The position numbers and the translations under genes were made by a program. Below, piece by piece: positions 1-12,123 of a DNA stretch of 64,000 nucleotides. Source of the DNA: Ceratopteris richardii (Eukaryota > Streptophyta > Polypodiopsida > Polypodiales > Pteridaceae); assembly GCA_020310875.1 (NCBI GenBank), contig CM035406.1, positions 222,906,794 through 222,970,793 on the forward strand, given 5' to 3'. Positions within the stretch are counted from its first letter, which is position 1. The number at the start of each line of letters is the position of its first letter. The notes under the pieces were generated by a model. The model made no database searches. It was not told the origin of the DNA and was given only the letters and a program-made list of their open reading frames with translations.

Positions 1-600
1 CGGAGTCGGACCTATTTCAACCAAGTTGCTCGAATAGTAGTATGACATCACCTTCATTGAGAATCTTCTGCTTTGACGCTCGCGAATGCAACAACGATGA
101 TGTCAGCATATTCCTCGATCCTCTACTATGACATACACAGGAGGAGGCTGGAGCACGTTTTGCATTAGCATAGCTTGGAACATGTGCCGACTACTACTAC
201 TCCATCGTGTTTGCGTAGGTAGAACACAAAAGTTTTGCCAAATTATAATGGTGACTACTGCACCATTGTGACTAGGACCTAAAAACGGGCAAGACAAAAT
301 GCCATATGATAGGCAAAATTTTGCTTCTAGCTTTCATAACAGAAATTTTGACATGTTTATAGAAGGCAAATTACCAATTCCAGCTTATCATTTGATAGAA
401 AGTTTCAAAAAACACCAGTCTTGATGGGCAAAATGGCTAAGGATAGGCAAAATCCTTGTCAATTTTAGGTCGTGATTGCGACACGCTGAAGTCCATCTTT
501 CCCACCTCTTGGGCTATCGCGACAAGGTGAGGAGCTTTACAACGGGTTCACAATGCGTGACGGCACAAGCTCGCCATCCATCTAATTCAATGACCTATTG
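1..600. other. Unassigned DNA, no gene recognised
   Basis: Reading both strands I see only short open frames with no domain I recognise. The stretch 290-470 repeats the word GGCAAAAT several times at irregular spacing. This may be old transposon or intergenic DNA. Confidence 0.4.
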
Positions 601-832
601 GCATTTCTCATCAACCGTTCACAGAGCGCGGAGGCAAAGAAAATAATTTTGTCCACGTCAGGGAACAAAATGAAAAAGTTTGTTCCGGCCTCACCCTCCG
701 CCCCTTTAGTGTTCCAGCATTTCTCATCAACCGTTCACAGAGCGCGGAGGCAAAGAAAATAATTTTGTCCACGTCACGGAACAAAATGAAAAAGTTTGTT
801 CTGGCCTCACCCTCCGCCCCTTTAGTGTTCCA
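601..832. repeat. Tandem duplication, two 116-bp units
   Basis: The unit beginning GCATTTCTCATCAACCG at 601 starts again at 717, and the second copy runs to about 832. The copies differ at only a few positions (for example GGGAAC/CGGAAC near 661/777 and CCGG/CTGG), so the duplication is recent or has been homogenised. A more diverged third copy appears around 912-960, which shares the TTCACA(G/C)AG(C/T)GCGG core. A short reading frame on the minus strand only translates the repeat. Confidence 0.9.
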
Positions 833-1778
833 GGTTCCATGCCATCCCAAAAAGGTATTATTTTAATACTCTTGAACTTTCAATAGTGACATGACTGAAC
901 AAGTTCTTCGTTATCTCATTGTTCACACAGTGCGGCGGTACAAAATAAACATTCTAGAGTTCCAACTCTCTATATGAACATCCAAGTGACAGTAGCACCA
1001 GTTTTTCCTTTGTTTCATCGGGAACATAGCGAAAAATCCTCCAAGTTCTGTCGAGTTAGTGTGAATTCAGCTTTAGGGTCACGACAAGATCAACATGACT
1101 CCAATATAGTCTGTCGGGGGTTTATTTTCGAATTAAATTTTAAAATATTCAACGTACTCGCTTTCTATCGCACACACTCATCTCTCCCTGTCGTGTTATT
1201 TGGTGCTTGGGAGTGTGACCATCGCTACAGGCTCTTTTGAGGCTCTAGTGATTTTCCTTTTTTTTTGGCTTTTTTAGTGGGAGCGCCCGTGTTCTTAGTT
1301 TTTCTTCTTTTTCCCTTTATAGAAGATAGAAGGAGTTCTAATAGTTCAGCTTAGCTTTGAGCTTTTTAGTTGCTAGCTTTGCATTAGTTTATAATTGGAG
1401 GTTTTTCCCTCTTGGCTTTTTACTTTTGCTAGGTGATTCTCTTTAAGAAAAAAAAGAGAAGAGAAGAAAAAAAAGAGAAGAAATTTAAAGGAGAAAAAAA
1501 GAGAAGAGAGAAAATAAAAGAGATTGCCGAAGAAGTCTCATAAATCTTTTTAAGGAGAGAAAAATGAAGGGAATGAAAGAAAGGAAAACAAAGAGAGCTC
1601 TCTCCGTGGGCTTTCCCCATTCTTGGCCTCCTTCTCTGCGATTAATGGCATGGCCCATTTTCTCATTGGTAGTTAGTAATTTGGGTCTAGTCTCATTGGA
1701 TAAGGCTAATGGTTCCTTGCTTATTCTTTTTGGGATTAAATCATTGATCATCTCCCTTCATAGGGAGAGCATTCTTGC
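833..1778. other. Unassigned DNA with a purine-rich tract
   Basis: No coding region is recognised. Positions 1440-1565 are almost pure A/G on the plus strand, and the T-rich stretch 1255-1320 lies just upstream. This is the left flank of the large LTR element, whose target site CTTGC is at 1774-1778. The flank may be the other half of the LINE-like remnant that resumes at 7678, but I could not show that by translation. Confidence 0.4.
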
Positions 1779-3150
1779 TATTGGAAAACAAGGTCTTATT
1801 GGTTCATATTACTCACACTCTACATGTTTAGTAGTTCTTATAAACTGAACGCACCCAGTCTAGTGGATAAGTTGTTGGCCTTTGAAAGAAACGACTAAGG
1901 TTCAAGTCCCCCTGATCGACAGCGCGCGAAGATTACTTTTATCTTGATTTTGCTCTTACATTAGCGAAACGCGATGAGTTTTTTGATATAGCTTTTGGAC
2001 ATCAAACATTGGACAACGGCGGCGTTTTTTTCGTAATCGTTACGATTTGATCGTGTGCTTTATGCGATCAAGTGATTTATTATTGCTTTTCAAGGGTAGA
2101 CAAACTACTATATAAGAAGTGCTTGGGGTCACTTGTAATTTATCCATCACCTATTATAACACAAGCTTTGGAAGCTTGGTACCTCTTTGAGGTAGTGCTT
2201 TTAGCACATAGGGCAGCCATGGTGCTTTGTTGGAGCATGTTGAGGAGCGGCTATGGAGTTCTTCTTGGAGGAGAAGAGTGTGCTCACACTCTTGCTCATG
2301 GAGAGGACTTGGTCATTAGTAGCTTGGTGGTGAGGATCGGCCATCTCCTTAATGTATTTGAAGATTGTCTTCTACATGAACATTTCGGGTTACTTCAAAG
2401 ACATTGGGTGGTGGTTAACATAAGATTTGCATCTTATGTTAAGAATTTAGGTACATATTCTCTTTATGCACACAGGTACTACTTGAAGTTTATGGAGGCA
2501 GTAATGTCCATATCAGAAGGAGTCCTATTCGACATAGGTACAAGAGAATCAGTACATGTATGCTTTATGCATATATGGATGAGGTGTTAGAGAAGATATG
2601 TTCATATGAGTTTGAGGATTTCTGGCAGCAAACTTGTTAGCATTTTTTGCTACTTTTGTAAGTATGTGATCTTTTCACACACGTGTCTAACTTAGGGTCT
2701 TCCATAGCCTAAGGTTAGATTATGGTTTGTTGATTATCAGTTTTAGACTGATCCTTCCTCTTTCGGTCACTCATATTCACTCTTCTATAACCTATTAGGT
2801 CACACATCTCATGTATATTCAGATTTCTGTCCATACATATGAATATGTTTGTTACATTTGTACATTCACTCATCCATCTATTTCTCTTCACATAGAGTGG
2901 TTGAGAGTTTTGCTCCCACATTGTAAATTGACATTGGTATATATGATAGTGTGAGTAAGCAGTGGCTTACGTAACACTTTACACATGTTGTCTAATCTTT
3001 CTCTATCCTTGTCTCATCATTTCTATGATTAAATGTGGTGTGTTCATGTTTTTTCAATATTGGAAGATTGCTAAATTCTATGTTGTATATGCTGGACCTA
3101 TGGAACCATGGACCAGTGATATGAGGTATGGGCCTACTAAATTTCCAACA
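1779..3150 (+). repeat. 5' LTR of the LARD-like element
   Basis: It is 1,372 bp and aligns end to end with the right LTR at 6294-7677, differing by scattered substitutions and a few short indels. The first dinucleotide is TA instead of TG (1779-1780); the end is CCAACA at 3150. A tRNA-like segment lies about 70 bp from its start. Both LTRs hold a 172-codon open frame (2072-2590 here), but the two versions differ mostly by amino-acid-changing substitutions, so I do not treat it as a gene. Confidence 0.9.
1851..1925 (+). promoter_or_regulatory. tRNA-like Pol III A box and B box in the 5' LTR
   Basis: AGTCTAGTGG at 1857-1866 resembles an A box (the same string occurs in plant tRNA-Gln and tRNA-Glu type D arms). 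GGTTCAAGTCC at 1899-1909 fits the B-box consensus GGTTCRANNCC exactly. Between them GTTGTT and AACGAC can pair as a stem, like an anticodon arm. The acceptor stem is not preserved. I infer a tRNA-derived (SINE-like) segment captured by the LTR; whether it recruits Pol III cannot be told from sequence. Confidence 0.6.
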
Positions 3151-3152
3151 TT

Positions 3153-3164
3153 TGGTATCAGAGC
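3153..3164 (+). other. Primer-binding site, initiator Met tRNA
   Basis: TGGTATCAGAGC is complementary to the 3' end of plant initiator tRNA-Met, the usual primer for plant Copia and many other LTR elements. It lies two bases after the LTR end at 3150. Confidence 0.9.
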
Positions 3165-6100
3165 TTTAGGGCTTTGGCATCAGTGCATTCAGGCTCATTC
3201 AGATTCCTAGGTTCCTAGACGTCCAAGTTTACAACATTTGATTTAAGAGCATCTTCTAATATTTGAAATTTGACATACACACTTAATCTAGATGAGTAGA
3301 GATTTGAGAATTAGACACTTTGTTTACATGTTTATTCATCAGTGAGGAGTATGAAGTTGATGATCTTTTAGCAGCCGCATATTTTTGGAAGAGTATGCAA
3401 ATACTTTACAGAAGTATTGTTTGAAGACCAAGACTTGATGAAGACAAGGCTACTTCAAATTCAAGGAAGAACAATGGTTTGGAGAAGATGAAGGAATCAG
3501 ATCAACATCAAATCACAGGTATCAGTTTCTACTATCAGATTATCATTTACAGGTCATATCTTAGAAGAGCAATTATGAAGAGATTTGAAGGATTTAAGGA
3601 GTGTTTTTATACACTTTCATTATTTGAAAGTTAAAGGCTACATCAAAACAGGTATCTAGAGGTTTTTCTAGAAAGTTTTGAGAGATCTCTTTCATGGCAA
3701 GAAAGCTTATCTAAGAAGACAAATGTGGAGAGCATTAGTTTTGTGTTCAGCCAATTTTTGTTGTAAGTTGGTTGAATATCCAGGTACAGAATTTGATCGA
3801 GAGAGGTAACTCTAGAAAGATAATTAATCATTGAGACAAAAGGTTGGTCAATTCTGTCATTTCAAACATTTGAAGCAGAGTTTTGATTCAGAAATATGAG
3901 GAGATGGTAAAACATGATTCTATATTCAGTTCCATTTCTATACCATGTTTGTTTTTGTCTCTTACTCTTAGCACTAGAGGAAGAGAAAAGAGTTCATTTG
4001 AAGAAGTTAAGAGTGCTTGCTACTTCAAGATGAAGAAAACAAAATGTATGGAAGAGAAGTTTCAAGATGTTGACATCATCATCAGGTGGAAACAAGATGT
4101 AGAAAAAGAAGGTCCATCAATTCAAAGGGAAAGTAGGACTTCCTTTTCTCATACATTTTCCATATACTTTTCCTCCTTTTATCCTCTACATCCAAAGACA
4201 AGTCTACGAGAACATCTTGTATGAAGATAGTCTAAAGAAGAAGCAGTTTCTTGTTTTGCATTACACTTGGTCATGATTTAGTAGATTTGACAAAGAATTG
4301 CATTGAGAGAAAGAAAATCAGCAGATATATGTTTTGACTCATATATGTATGAGTTATGTTTTAGTTGAAGCTTTTAAGCAGGCAGCTTATATGTTCCCTC
4401 AAAGAATTCTTGGAGTATCAATACAGAGCTACTTGGTATATGACAAGTTGCAGAGAAGTATATTTCTTCTTTATCTAACTCTTGAGGTAAAAGACCTTTT
4501 TGTAGCAGATGTTGAAGACTTGGGTTGAGGTTTTGTGTTTGGAAAAATTACCTCGTATTCAGTATTTTCAGAAAACTTAAGAAAATTCAGATTTTTTGAT
4601 GTACTAGTTAGTTGAAGAATCTACTTTCTATGATTGTCTAGATTTTTGGATACATGCTTGTATTCAAAAAGGTGTTCCATTAGATCTTATCACTTGATTG
4701 AGAAGTGGAGTTAGCCAAAAGAAAGTCAAGCAGGTACTATCACATTTCACCAAGGTAGAATATGAAGATTTGAAGTATCAACTTGCAGCTTTTGGAGTTC
4801 TCAAGGTGAGAAGTTTGTCCACTTATGTTTCAAGTAGGAGTTGCAGGTTCTTGGGAAGAATTTGTTTAAAGAAAAGTTTTACAACTTTGTGAGAAGCATG
4901 GACACTTTGGGACATTCAGGTAATAAATCGAACATTCAGTCATGAAGGTTTGGTGAGAGCAGATTCCATTCAGGTATTTTTTTGGAGAGATCTTGGTAGA
5001 TCTAGATAGATCTTATCTTGAATGATCCTGAATGATCATGAAGGTCTTGAGTATTTATGAGTGAGTTTTCTATCCTTTGTTTGAGAAGATTCTTAGCATT
5101 GGAAGAAGTAAGTCAAAGATTCAGATTCTATCAGATTTGTGTTGCAGAGGAATAGAAGAAGATTATGTTACAGAAGGTTATGAATCCTAAAATGCTTTCA
5201 ACAAGGTTTTTAGGATAGATCAGCTAACCTTATTCTCTTATTTGGGAAGCTGAGGAATGACAGGGAAAGCTATTGGCATGTGCACAATGCTAGTAAAAAG
5301 GGTTCAAATATTTTTTTTTCAGATACATGTATTGATCACTGAAGATCAGATTTATTGAAAGAAGGAAGACATTCCAGATTTCACAAAGTCTGATATATTT
5401 GAAGAATTTTGGGTACTAGTGTTAAGTTATCAAGGTGGGTGATGAAACATGAAGACTTATTTTCAGCAATATGTGAAAGAATGTAAAGTCATACCTACAT
5501 GTATTCCTATTTTAGGTATTTCTATATTTCCTTTGTTAGGTTCTCTTTATGTTCCAGCTTTGAAAGCAGAAGGAAGAAGGAGAATGTATGGAGAAAGTTC
5601 CTGTTAAGTGTTCCTCTTCAGGAGAAGGTTCCAAAGTTCTATTGAAGAGAAGCTTGATATTTCAGAGAGGTATGTTTGAGAAGTGTGCACATATATGTTT
5701 AAACGAGGTTCTGAAGGAAAGATGTATGAAGGATTTACACATTGAACAAGGATGAAGACATGATAACATCATAGATTTTTTGATGAGACTCATGAGTTGA
5801 TTTCAGTTAAGTTAAGTTGATTTGAGTTGACTTGACTTGAGTACAGTCAGAGATGAACTAGCAATGTTCATAATACACTAAGTTGTGAGTTGTCAGTCAC
5901 ACGTTCCAGGATTCAGTTCTTGATTTTGTTTAGTGTATTTACATGACACATGAGAAGTACGTTGAGAAAACTTTCGTAAGGTAAATGAAAATATGTGGAT
6001 CCTAGTGTATGTTTTCAGGTTTGAGAAGATAGGAGATAGCAGGTTCAGAGTCAGTTCATGCTACAAGTAGTGATTGCTTGATGTGTACACTATTGGATAT

Positions 6101-6285
6101 CTAGATTGCATATTTTCTCAAGTATTATGGTTCATATTCAGCAAGTTTAGGTTTTTTGAAGAAATGTCAAATTCAGTTTTGAAGAAGACTTTTGAAGAAA
6201 AGGTTTGAAGGTCAGTTCGGGAGTACAAGCTTGAAGATTGTGACAGGTTGCAGATTCGGTTCAGTTTGTACCAATATGACATTGC
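3165..6285 (+). other. Non-coding interior of the LARD-like element
   Basis: About 3.1 kb without any frame resembling retroelement proteins. The plus strand is purine-rich with many GAAGA words and recurrent CAGGT(A/T) strings. All open frames are short and interrupted. Large non-coding interiors are the defining property of LARD-type elements; they may carry packaging signals, but none can be identified by eye. Confidence 0.7.
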
Positions 6286-6293
6286 AAGGGGAT

Positions 6294-7677
6294 TGTTGGA
6301 AAACAATGTCTTATTGGTTCATATTACTCAAAGTCTACAGGTTTAGTAGCCTTTCTTACTGATCCTTGTACAACCGAACGCGCCCAGTCTAGTGGATAAG
6401 TCGTTGGCCATGAAAGAAACGACCAGGGTTCAAGTCCCCTAATAGACAGCGTGCGAAGATTACTTTTATCTTGATTTTGATTTTACATTAGCGAAATGCG
6501 ATGAGTTTTTTGATATAGCTTTTGGACATCAAACATTGGACAATGGCGGCATTTTTTTCGTAATCGCTACGATTTGATCATGTGCTTTATGCGATCAAGT
6601 GATTTATTATTGCTTTTCAATGGTAGACAAACTACTATATAAGAAGTGCTTGGGGTCACTTGTAATTTATCCATCACCTATTATAACACAAGCTTTGGAA
6701 GCTTGGTACCTCTTTGAGGTAGTGCTTTTAGCACATGGGGCAGCCATGGTGCTTTGTTGGAGCATGTTGAGGAGCGGCTATGGAGTTATTCTTGGAGGAG
6801 AAGAGTGTGCTCACACTCTTGCTCATGGAGAGGACTTGGTCATTAGCAGCTTGGTGGTGAGGATTGGCCATCTACATAATGTATTTGAAGATTGTCTTCT
6901 ACATGAAGATTTCGGGTTACTTCAAAGACATTGGATGGTGGTTAACATAAGATTTGCATCTTATGTTAAGAATTCAGGTACATATTCTCTTTATGCACAT
7001 AGGTACTACTTGAAGTTTATGGAGGCAATAATGTCAACATTAGGAGGAGTCCTATTCGACATAGGTACAAGAGAATCAGTACATGTATGCTTTATGCATA
7101 TTTGGATGAGGTGTTAGAGAAGATATGTTCATATGAGTTTGAGGATTTCTGGCAGCAAACTTGTTAGCATTTTTTGCTACTTTTGTAAGTATGTGATCTT
7201 TTCACACACGTGTCTAACTTAGGGTCTTCCATAACCTAAGGTTAGATGAGGGTTTGTTGATTATCAGTTTTAGACTGATCCTTCCTCTTTCAGTCACTCA
7301 TATTCACTCTTCTATAACCTATTAGGTCACACATCTCATGTATATTCAGATTTTTGTCCATACATCTGAATATGTTTGTTACATTTGTACATTCACTCAT
7401 CCATCTATTTCTGTTCACATAGTGTGGTTTAGAGTTTTGCTCCCACATTGTAAATTGACATTGGTATATATGATAGTGTGAGTAAGCAGTGGCTTACATA
7501 ACACTTTACACATGTTGTCTAATCTTTCTCTATCTTTGTCTCATCATTTGTATGATTAAATGTGGTATGTTCATGTTTTGTCAATATTGGAAGATTGCTA
7601 AATTCTATGTTATTTATGCTGGACCTATGGAACTATGGACGTGTGATATGAGCTATGGGCCTACTAAATTTCCAACA
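6294..7677 (+). repeat. 3' LTR of the LARD-like element
   Basis: It is 1,384 bp, begins TGTTGGAAAACA and ends TTTCCAACA, followed by the TSD CTTGC. The tRNA-like boxes are kept: AGTCTAGTGG at 6386-6395 and GGTTCAAGTCC at 6427-6437. Here the intervening stem is perfect (GTCGTT with AACGAC). The retained TG shows that the TA start of the left LTR is a later mutation. Confidence 0.9.
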
Positions 7678-8935
7678 CTTGCTGCATACGAGAAACTCAA
7701 TAAATTTTTCCTCCTATGACAAATGTTTGGCCTAGAACCACCTCTAGATGCCCTTTGACAATGGTCTGGAAAAGAGTGCTTCCCTCATGGTTTGGTGGTT
7801 TTGAATTGTTGATTCGTGCGAGCGTGAGATTGAGGAAACAACCTTCTAAGCCCTACATGTTGGCTCTTAACAAGTATGGTTCTCGACATTATGTCTTTTC
7901 AATTGGTTCCCTGATTTTGTCTTGAATAAGTCCAAACCGCCTCATTTCCCATTATGGGTGGAACTCCCTAGTCTTCCCTACTTCCTTTATAGATTTATTA
8001 GGGAGATCTTCTCTCCTATTGGTTGCCCTTGGGTCTCCAAGGAAGATGTTGGGGGGTTTATCTATGAAGGCGTGATGCACTCTTTCAATTCTAGATGATA
8101 CCCAAAGATTCGTGTTGAAGCAGACCGTAACCAAGTTCTTCCCACCAAGATCAACATAGACATTGGTGAGGGGCTCCCTCTCGAACATGAATTAGTTTAC
8201 AAAACATTACCCAATGCTTTCTTTTACTGTGGAAAACAAGGCCACAAGATCAATGAATGCCCAAGAAGGTGGAAATCATCATGCCCAGAAGAGAATAGGG
8301 AAAATGCTCAAGGAAATGTTTAGGCTTCGATTGACAAAATCTTCATGACCCCTAAAGATAAATCCCTAGATCCCAAACTAGAAAAGGTCAAACGAACATA
8401 ATTCTAGGATCATAATTGAGAGGCCTTCATAGAATTAAGGCATTGAAGGAGAACAAGTCTCAAAGCAGGAGGTGGGCCGAGTTCCACTCACACAACCCCT
8501 ACATCTAGCAATATTTCTTGTAACTTGGAAAAAGAGCTCAATATGTTAGACTATCAAGGTGAATGGAAACAACAATTCAATGAAGAGGAGACCCCATAGA
8601 TTCCTTCCACAGACAAGCAAGCTAATCAAGAAGAAATCACTTCCACCAAAGAGGGTGGTCTCACCTCTAGCATAGAAGATAGCCATGATAGTGAAAGTTC
8701 TATCGTCGGCTCCATGTTTCTAGATCAAGATAGGTTGTCCTTGGCAGAAGTGGTTTCTCTAAAAGGGAAACTCCCTGCTGGAATCCCATGCAAGATCCCC
8801 CTCAAAGGAAGTCTCGTGTGCCACGATCCCTCAACCTTTAAAAGAAGAGAGGAAGATAGAAACAAGGAAAGGAGGGTTAAATCCCTAACCAACAAAGATA
8901 TCTCCCATTGTAAATGATTGTTATCTTGTACAACA
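7678..8935 (+). pseudogene. LINE ORF1-like remnant (DUF4283 / CCHC zinc knuckle)
   Basis: The frame 7898-8323 encodes a protein with a PLWVELPSLPYFLYRF-type segment followed by a CGKQGHKINECP zinc-knuckle-like motif at about 8230-8270. This combination is typical of the nucleic-acid-binding ORF1 of plant LINEs and related gag-like proteins. There is one in-frame TGA at 8096-8098 and the frame ends at TAG 8321. The first zinc-binding cysteine of the expected CX2CX4HX4C motif is replaced by Phe. Upstream sequence (7690-7897) holds related but frameshifted text, and a charged, stop-interrupted tail continues to about 8917. It is cut on the right by Copia A1 at about 8940. No endonuclease or reverse transcriptase of this LINE is in the window. 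Confidence 0.65.
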
Positions 8936-8939
8936 TTTG

Positions 8940-11900
8940 AGAAGTCTGAAATTCCAAGCTCTTGGGGCTTGCTTGAGACCATACAATGCTTTGTTAAGTT
9001 TACACACATAATCAGGATAAAATTGATTCTCAAAACCAGGTGGTTGTGCCATATATACCTCTTCTGTTATCCAACCATTCAAGAATGCATTCTTTACATC
9101 TAGTTGAAGTATCTTCCAATTCTTGGAAGAGGCAATACTAAGCAAAACCCTAATAGTAGGCATCTTTACCACAGGAGAGAAGGTCTCCTCATAATCAATT
9201 CCCTGAGTTTGTGCAAAGCCTTTTGCTACAAGCCTTGCCTTATACCTGCTAATGGAACCATCAAAATTCTTCTTGAGTTTATAGACCCATCTTGAGCCTA
9301 TCATGGATGAAGTCTTGGGCACCAAATCCCAAGTGTTGTTTTCCTCAAGTGCTTCAATCTCTTCCTTCATTGCATGCTTCCATTCTGATTTTGCTTTGGC
9401 CTCTTCAAAGGATGATGGCTCCTCTTGGTTTATGTCTTGTGCTATGTAGATAGAATGTCTAGTTGCTAATGAGGTGTCAAACCCATACCTTTCTGGTTTT
9501 TTATTTTCCCTCATAGATCTTCTTAGGCCATGATGTGATGTTTTTGCCTCATGTCCAAGTTCCTGCAATTTTGCTTTACCTTTAGACTTCCATGCTTTGA
9601 TCTTTTCCATCTGAGATTCTTCATCATCCTCTGAGGTGTCTTGTTCTTCAATCTTCGGTTGTTCTCTACCAAACTTTGGAAAATCTTCTTCAAGATCATA
9701 TGGTAAATTGACCTTCCTGCATGAATCTTCATACCATGAATTGTTTTCATAAAAAACTACATCTCTGCTTACCAAGAATCCTTTGTTGGTAGGGTTGTAT
9801 AACCTGTAGCCCTTTTGATTGTTGTCATATCCAATAAATACACACCTTTTTGCCTTTGGATCCATCTTGCCTCTAACCCGTTAAGGAACATGAGCAAAAG
9901 CAATACATCCAAAAATTTTACAATGATCTAAGCTTGGTCTTTTTCCATTCCAAGCCTCATATGGAGTCATCCCATCAAGGGATTTCGAAGGCAACCTGTT
10001 AATCAAGTAAGTGGCTATAGATACAGCCTCAACCCATAGATAATTAGGCAAATGCTTTTCATTTAACATGGACCTTGCAGCTTTAACAATTGTCCTATTC
10101 CTCCTTTCTGCCACTCCATTTTGCTCAGGAGTGTACCTTGTAGTTACCTCTCTTTTGATTCCTCTTTCTTGAAGAAAAGAATCAAACTCATGGGAGAAGT
10201 ATTCTCCCCCTCCATCTGACCTTAGCCTTTTTAGAGATTTACCTGTTTGATTCTCCACAAGAGCCAAATATCTTTTGAAACATGAAAAAACTTCATCTTT
10301 GTGTTTCATAAAGAATCGGATAGTCCATCTGCTGCAATCATATATAAAGGAGACATAATACCTTGATCCAGATATTGAAGCTTCCTTGCTAGGTCCCCAT
10401 ACATATGTATGAACCAACTCCAAGAGATCTCCATGCATATAACCTTTCTTCATGAATGGTAACCTGTGAGACTTTCCGAATTGACATGCACTACACTTAT
10501 AAATCATATGTTGTTTTGACAAGTTAGGAAGTCCAAGTACACTTTGGTCCCTGCAAATTTGCTTTAATGACCTTTCACCAATATGTGCTAACCTTTTGTG
10601 CCATACTTCCAATTCTGTGAGTGTCTTACTACCATAATTAAAGAGAGCACTGTTTCTAGTATCTTGTAATTCAAATGTGAACAATCTACCTATCTTTTCA
10701 CCTTTTGCAATTCTTCTGAATCCTTGACTTGGATCTTCAACAAATGCTCTTGCTTTTGTGAACCTGACTTGCAACCCTTTCTCTACTATCTGCCCAACAC
10801 TTATCAAACTCTTTGTAATGGTAGGGACATAGAGTACCTTACTGAGTAGGTTGATGTTTCCATCAGGTGCTTTGACATTGCCTATTTTCTCCACAGGATG
10901 TTTTGTATCATCTCCTGTTTGTACCTCTTGCTAATTCCTTGGATCTTCTAAATCTGATAGGAGTACCACATTTCGTGCCACATGATTTGAACAACCTGAA
11001 TCTATGTAGAAAACATGCTCATTAGATTTACCTTGTGGCATAGCCATGTTCATGATCAATAATGAATCCTCTTTGTTTGAGTCTTCTGTGTAGTTATTGA
11101 AGTCTCTCCTTCCTTTGTAGCCTCCTTGATAGTTTGAATGATTGTAGTTGTTTTAGTTGCCATGATAATTGTTGAACCTTCCTCTTGAGTAGCCATAACT
11201 TCCTCTATTGTATCCTGTGCCTCTTTGATTCCTAGAATTTCTAAAGCAATTTTCAGTTGTATGATTAGTTAATCCACAAATAGAACATGAGTTGGAGACT
11301 TGGGATCTGCCCCTACCTTGTCTACCTCCTCTTCCTCTACCTCTGCCATGTCTTCCTCTACCTGCATAGTTAGCTTGATATGTACCTGCTTCATCATCCA
11401 CTTTCTTTGCCTTTCCTTTGTTATCTTTGGACTTGCCTTTATCAGTGTATAAAGCTGAAGATTGATTACCTTTAGAGCTTTCTCCATTTTTGATAAGCTT
11501 TGCCTCTTGAGTAAGTAGTTGTCCAATGAGTGTATTGAAATCAGGTACATGCATGTCCATGTACAAATCCATAGCTCTGGTGAATGCTTCCCACTTGTCA
11601 TCTGCCTTCAAGCCATTGATGACATGCCTTACAATTTGCTCTTCATCTATTACCTCTCCAATGCTTCCCAACTGATCTGCTATGTCCTTGAGCTTTGTGA
11701 CAAAATCACTCACATTTTGTTTGGGGGCCTTCTTGAGAGTTGTGAAATCCAGCCATAGTTGATGCTTCCTAGCTTTAGTACTTGAAGAAAAGAAAGCTTC
11801 AAGTGCATCCCACACTTCCTGAGATGTCTTACAACTTCTAATGTGAGGCAACAAAAATTCTGAGATAGAGTTGAGGAGATAAGACCTTGCAAGTGCATCC

Positions 11901-12097
11901 TTGGAGCACCATGTGCTCAATCTTTCTTGCTCTTCTTGTGTTGGTTGACTTTTGTTCCTGAAACTTGGCATAACTTCATCTCCAGCCACATAACCATATA
12001 AACTTCTACCTTGGAGATAAGCTTCCATTCTTAATGAACAAGCTGAGTAGTTACCTTTGTCCAATTTGTCAATTGATGAAGGAAATCCATCTGCCAT
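8940..12097 (-). pseudogene. Copia A1 gag-pol pseudogene
   Basis: The likely start is the ATG at 12097 (MADGFPSSIDKLD). Domains in order: UBN2-type gag capsid (12.1-11.5 kb), CCHC zinc knuckle CSICGLTNHTTENC (11245-11290), protease with YIDSGCSNH (about 10,990-11,011), integrase zinc finger (about 10,590-10,480), integrase core (10.42-10.05 kb) and RT (from about 9.35 kb). Breaks: TAA in the Gly/Tyr/Asn-rich gag tail near 11,153, TAG after DPRN near 10,930, and TAA near 9,878 before VRGKMD. The first catalytic Asp of the integrase (HTDVWGP in A2) is Tyr here (codon at 10403-10405), and FIDD is FIYD. It cannot make active integrase or RT. Confidence 0.88.
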
Positions 12098-12110
12098 GTT
12101 GTCCAACCTT

Positions 12111-12122
12111 GCTCTGATACCA
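12111..12122 (-). other. Primer-binding site of Copia A1
   Basis: On the minus strand this reads TGGTATCAGAGC, complementary to initiator tRNA-Met, directly after the LTR end at 12124 and 14 bases before the gag ATG. Confidence 0.88.
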
Positions 12123-12123
12123 C

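Larger units (their letters stand above)
1779..7677 (+). mobile_element. Non-autonomous LTR retrotransposon (LARD-like), 5.9 kb
   Basis: Two long direct repeats (1779-3150 and 6294-7677) bracket a 3.1-kb interior. A primer-binding site for initiator Met tRNA (TGGTATCAGAGC) begins two bases after the left LTR, and a polypurine run AAGGGGA (6286-6292) sits before the right LTR. The element is flanked by a perfect 5-bp target-site duplication CTTGC (1774-1778 and 7678-7682). The LTRs end in TG...CA, except that the left LTR now starts TA. No gag, protease, integrase, reverse transcriptase or RNase H reading frame is visible inside, so it would have needed proteins from another element. Orientation is set by the PBS and PPT positions. 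Confidence 0.93.

Noticed and set aside
1851..1925. A genuine tRNA gene
   Set aside because: The acceptor stem does not pair and the anticodon loop is too long, so only a tRNA-derived promoter-like segment is claimed.
2072..2590. 172-codon open frame present in both LTRs of the LARD-like element (also 6599-7117)
   Set aside because: About ten of the differences between the two copies change amino acids and few are silent, so there is no sign of purifying selection. It is open in both only because the LTRs are copies.
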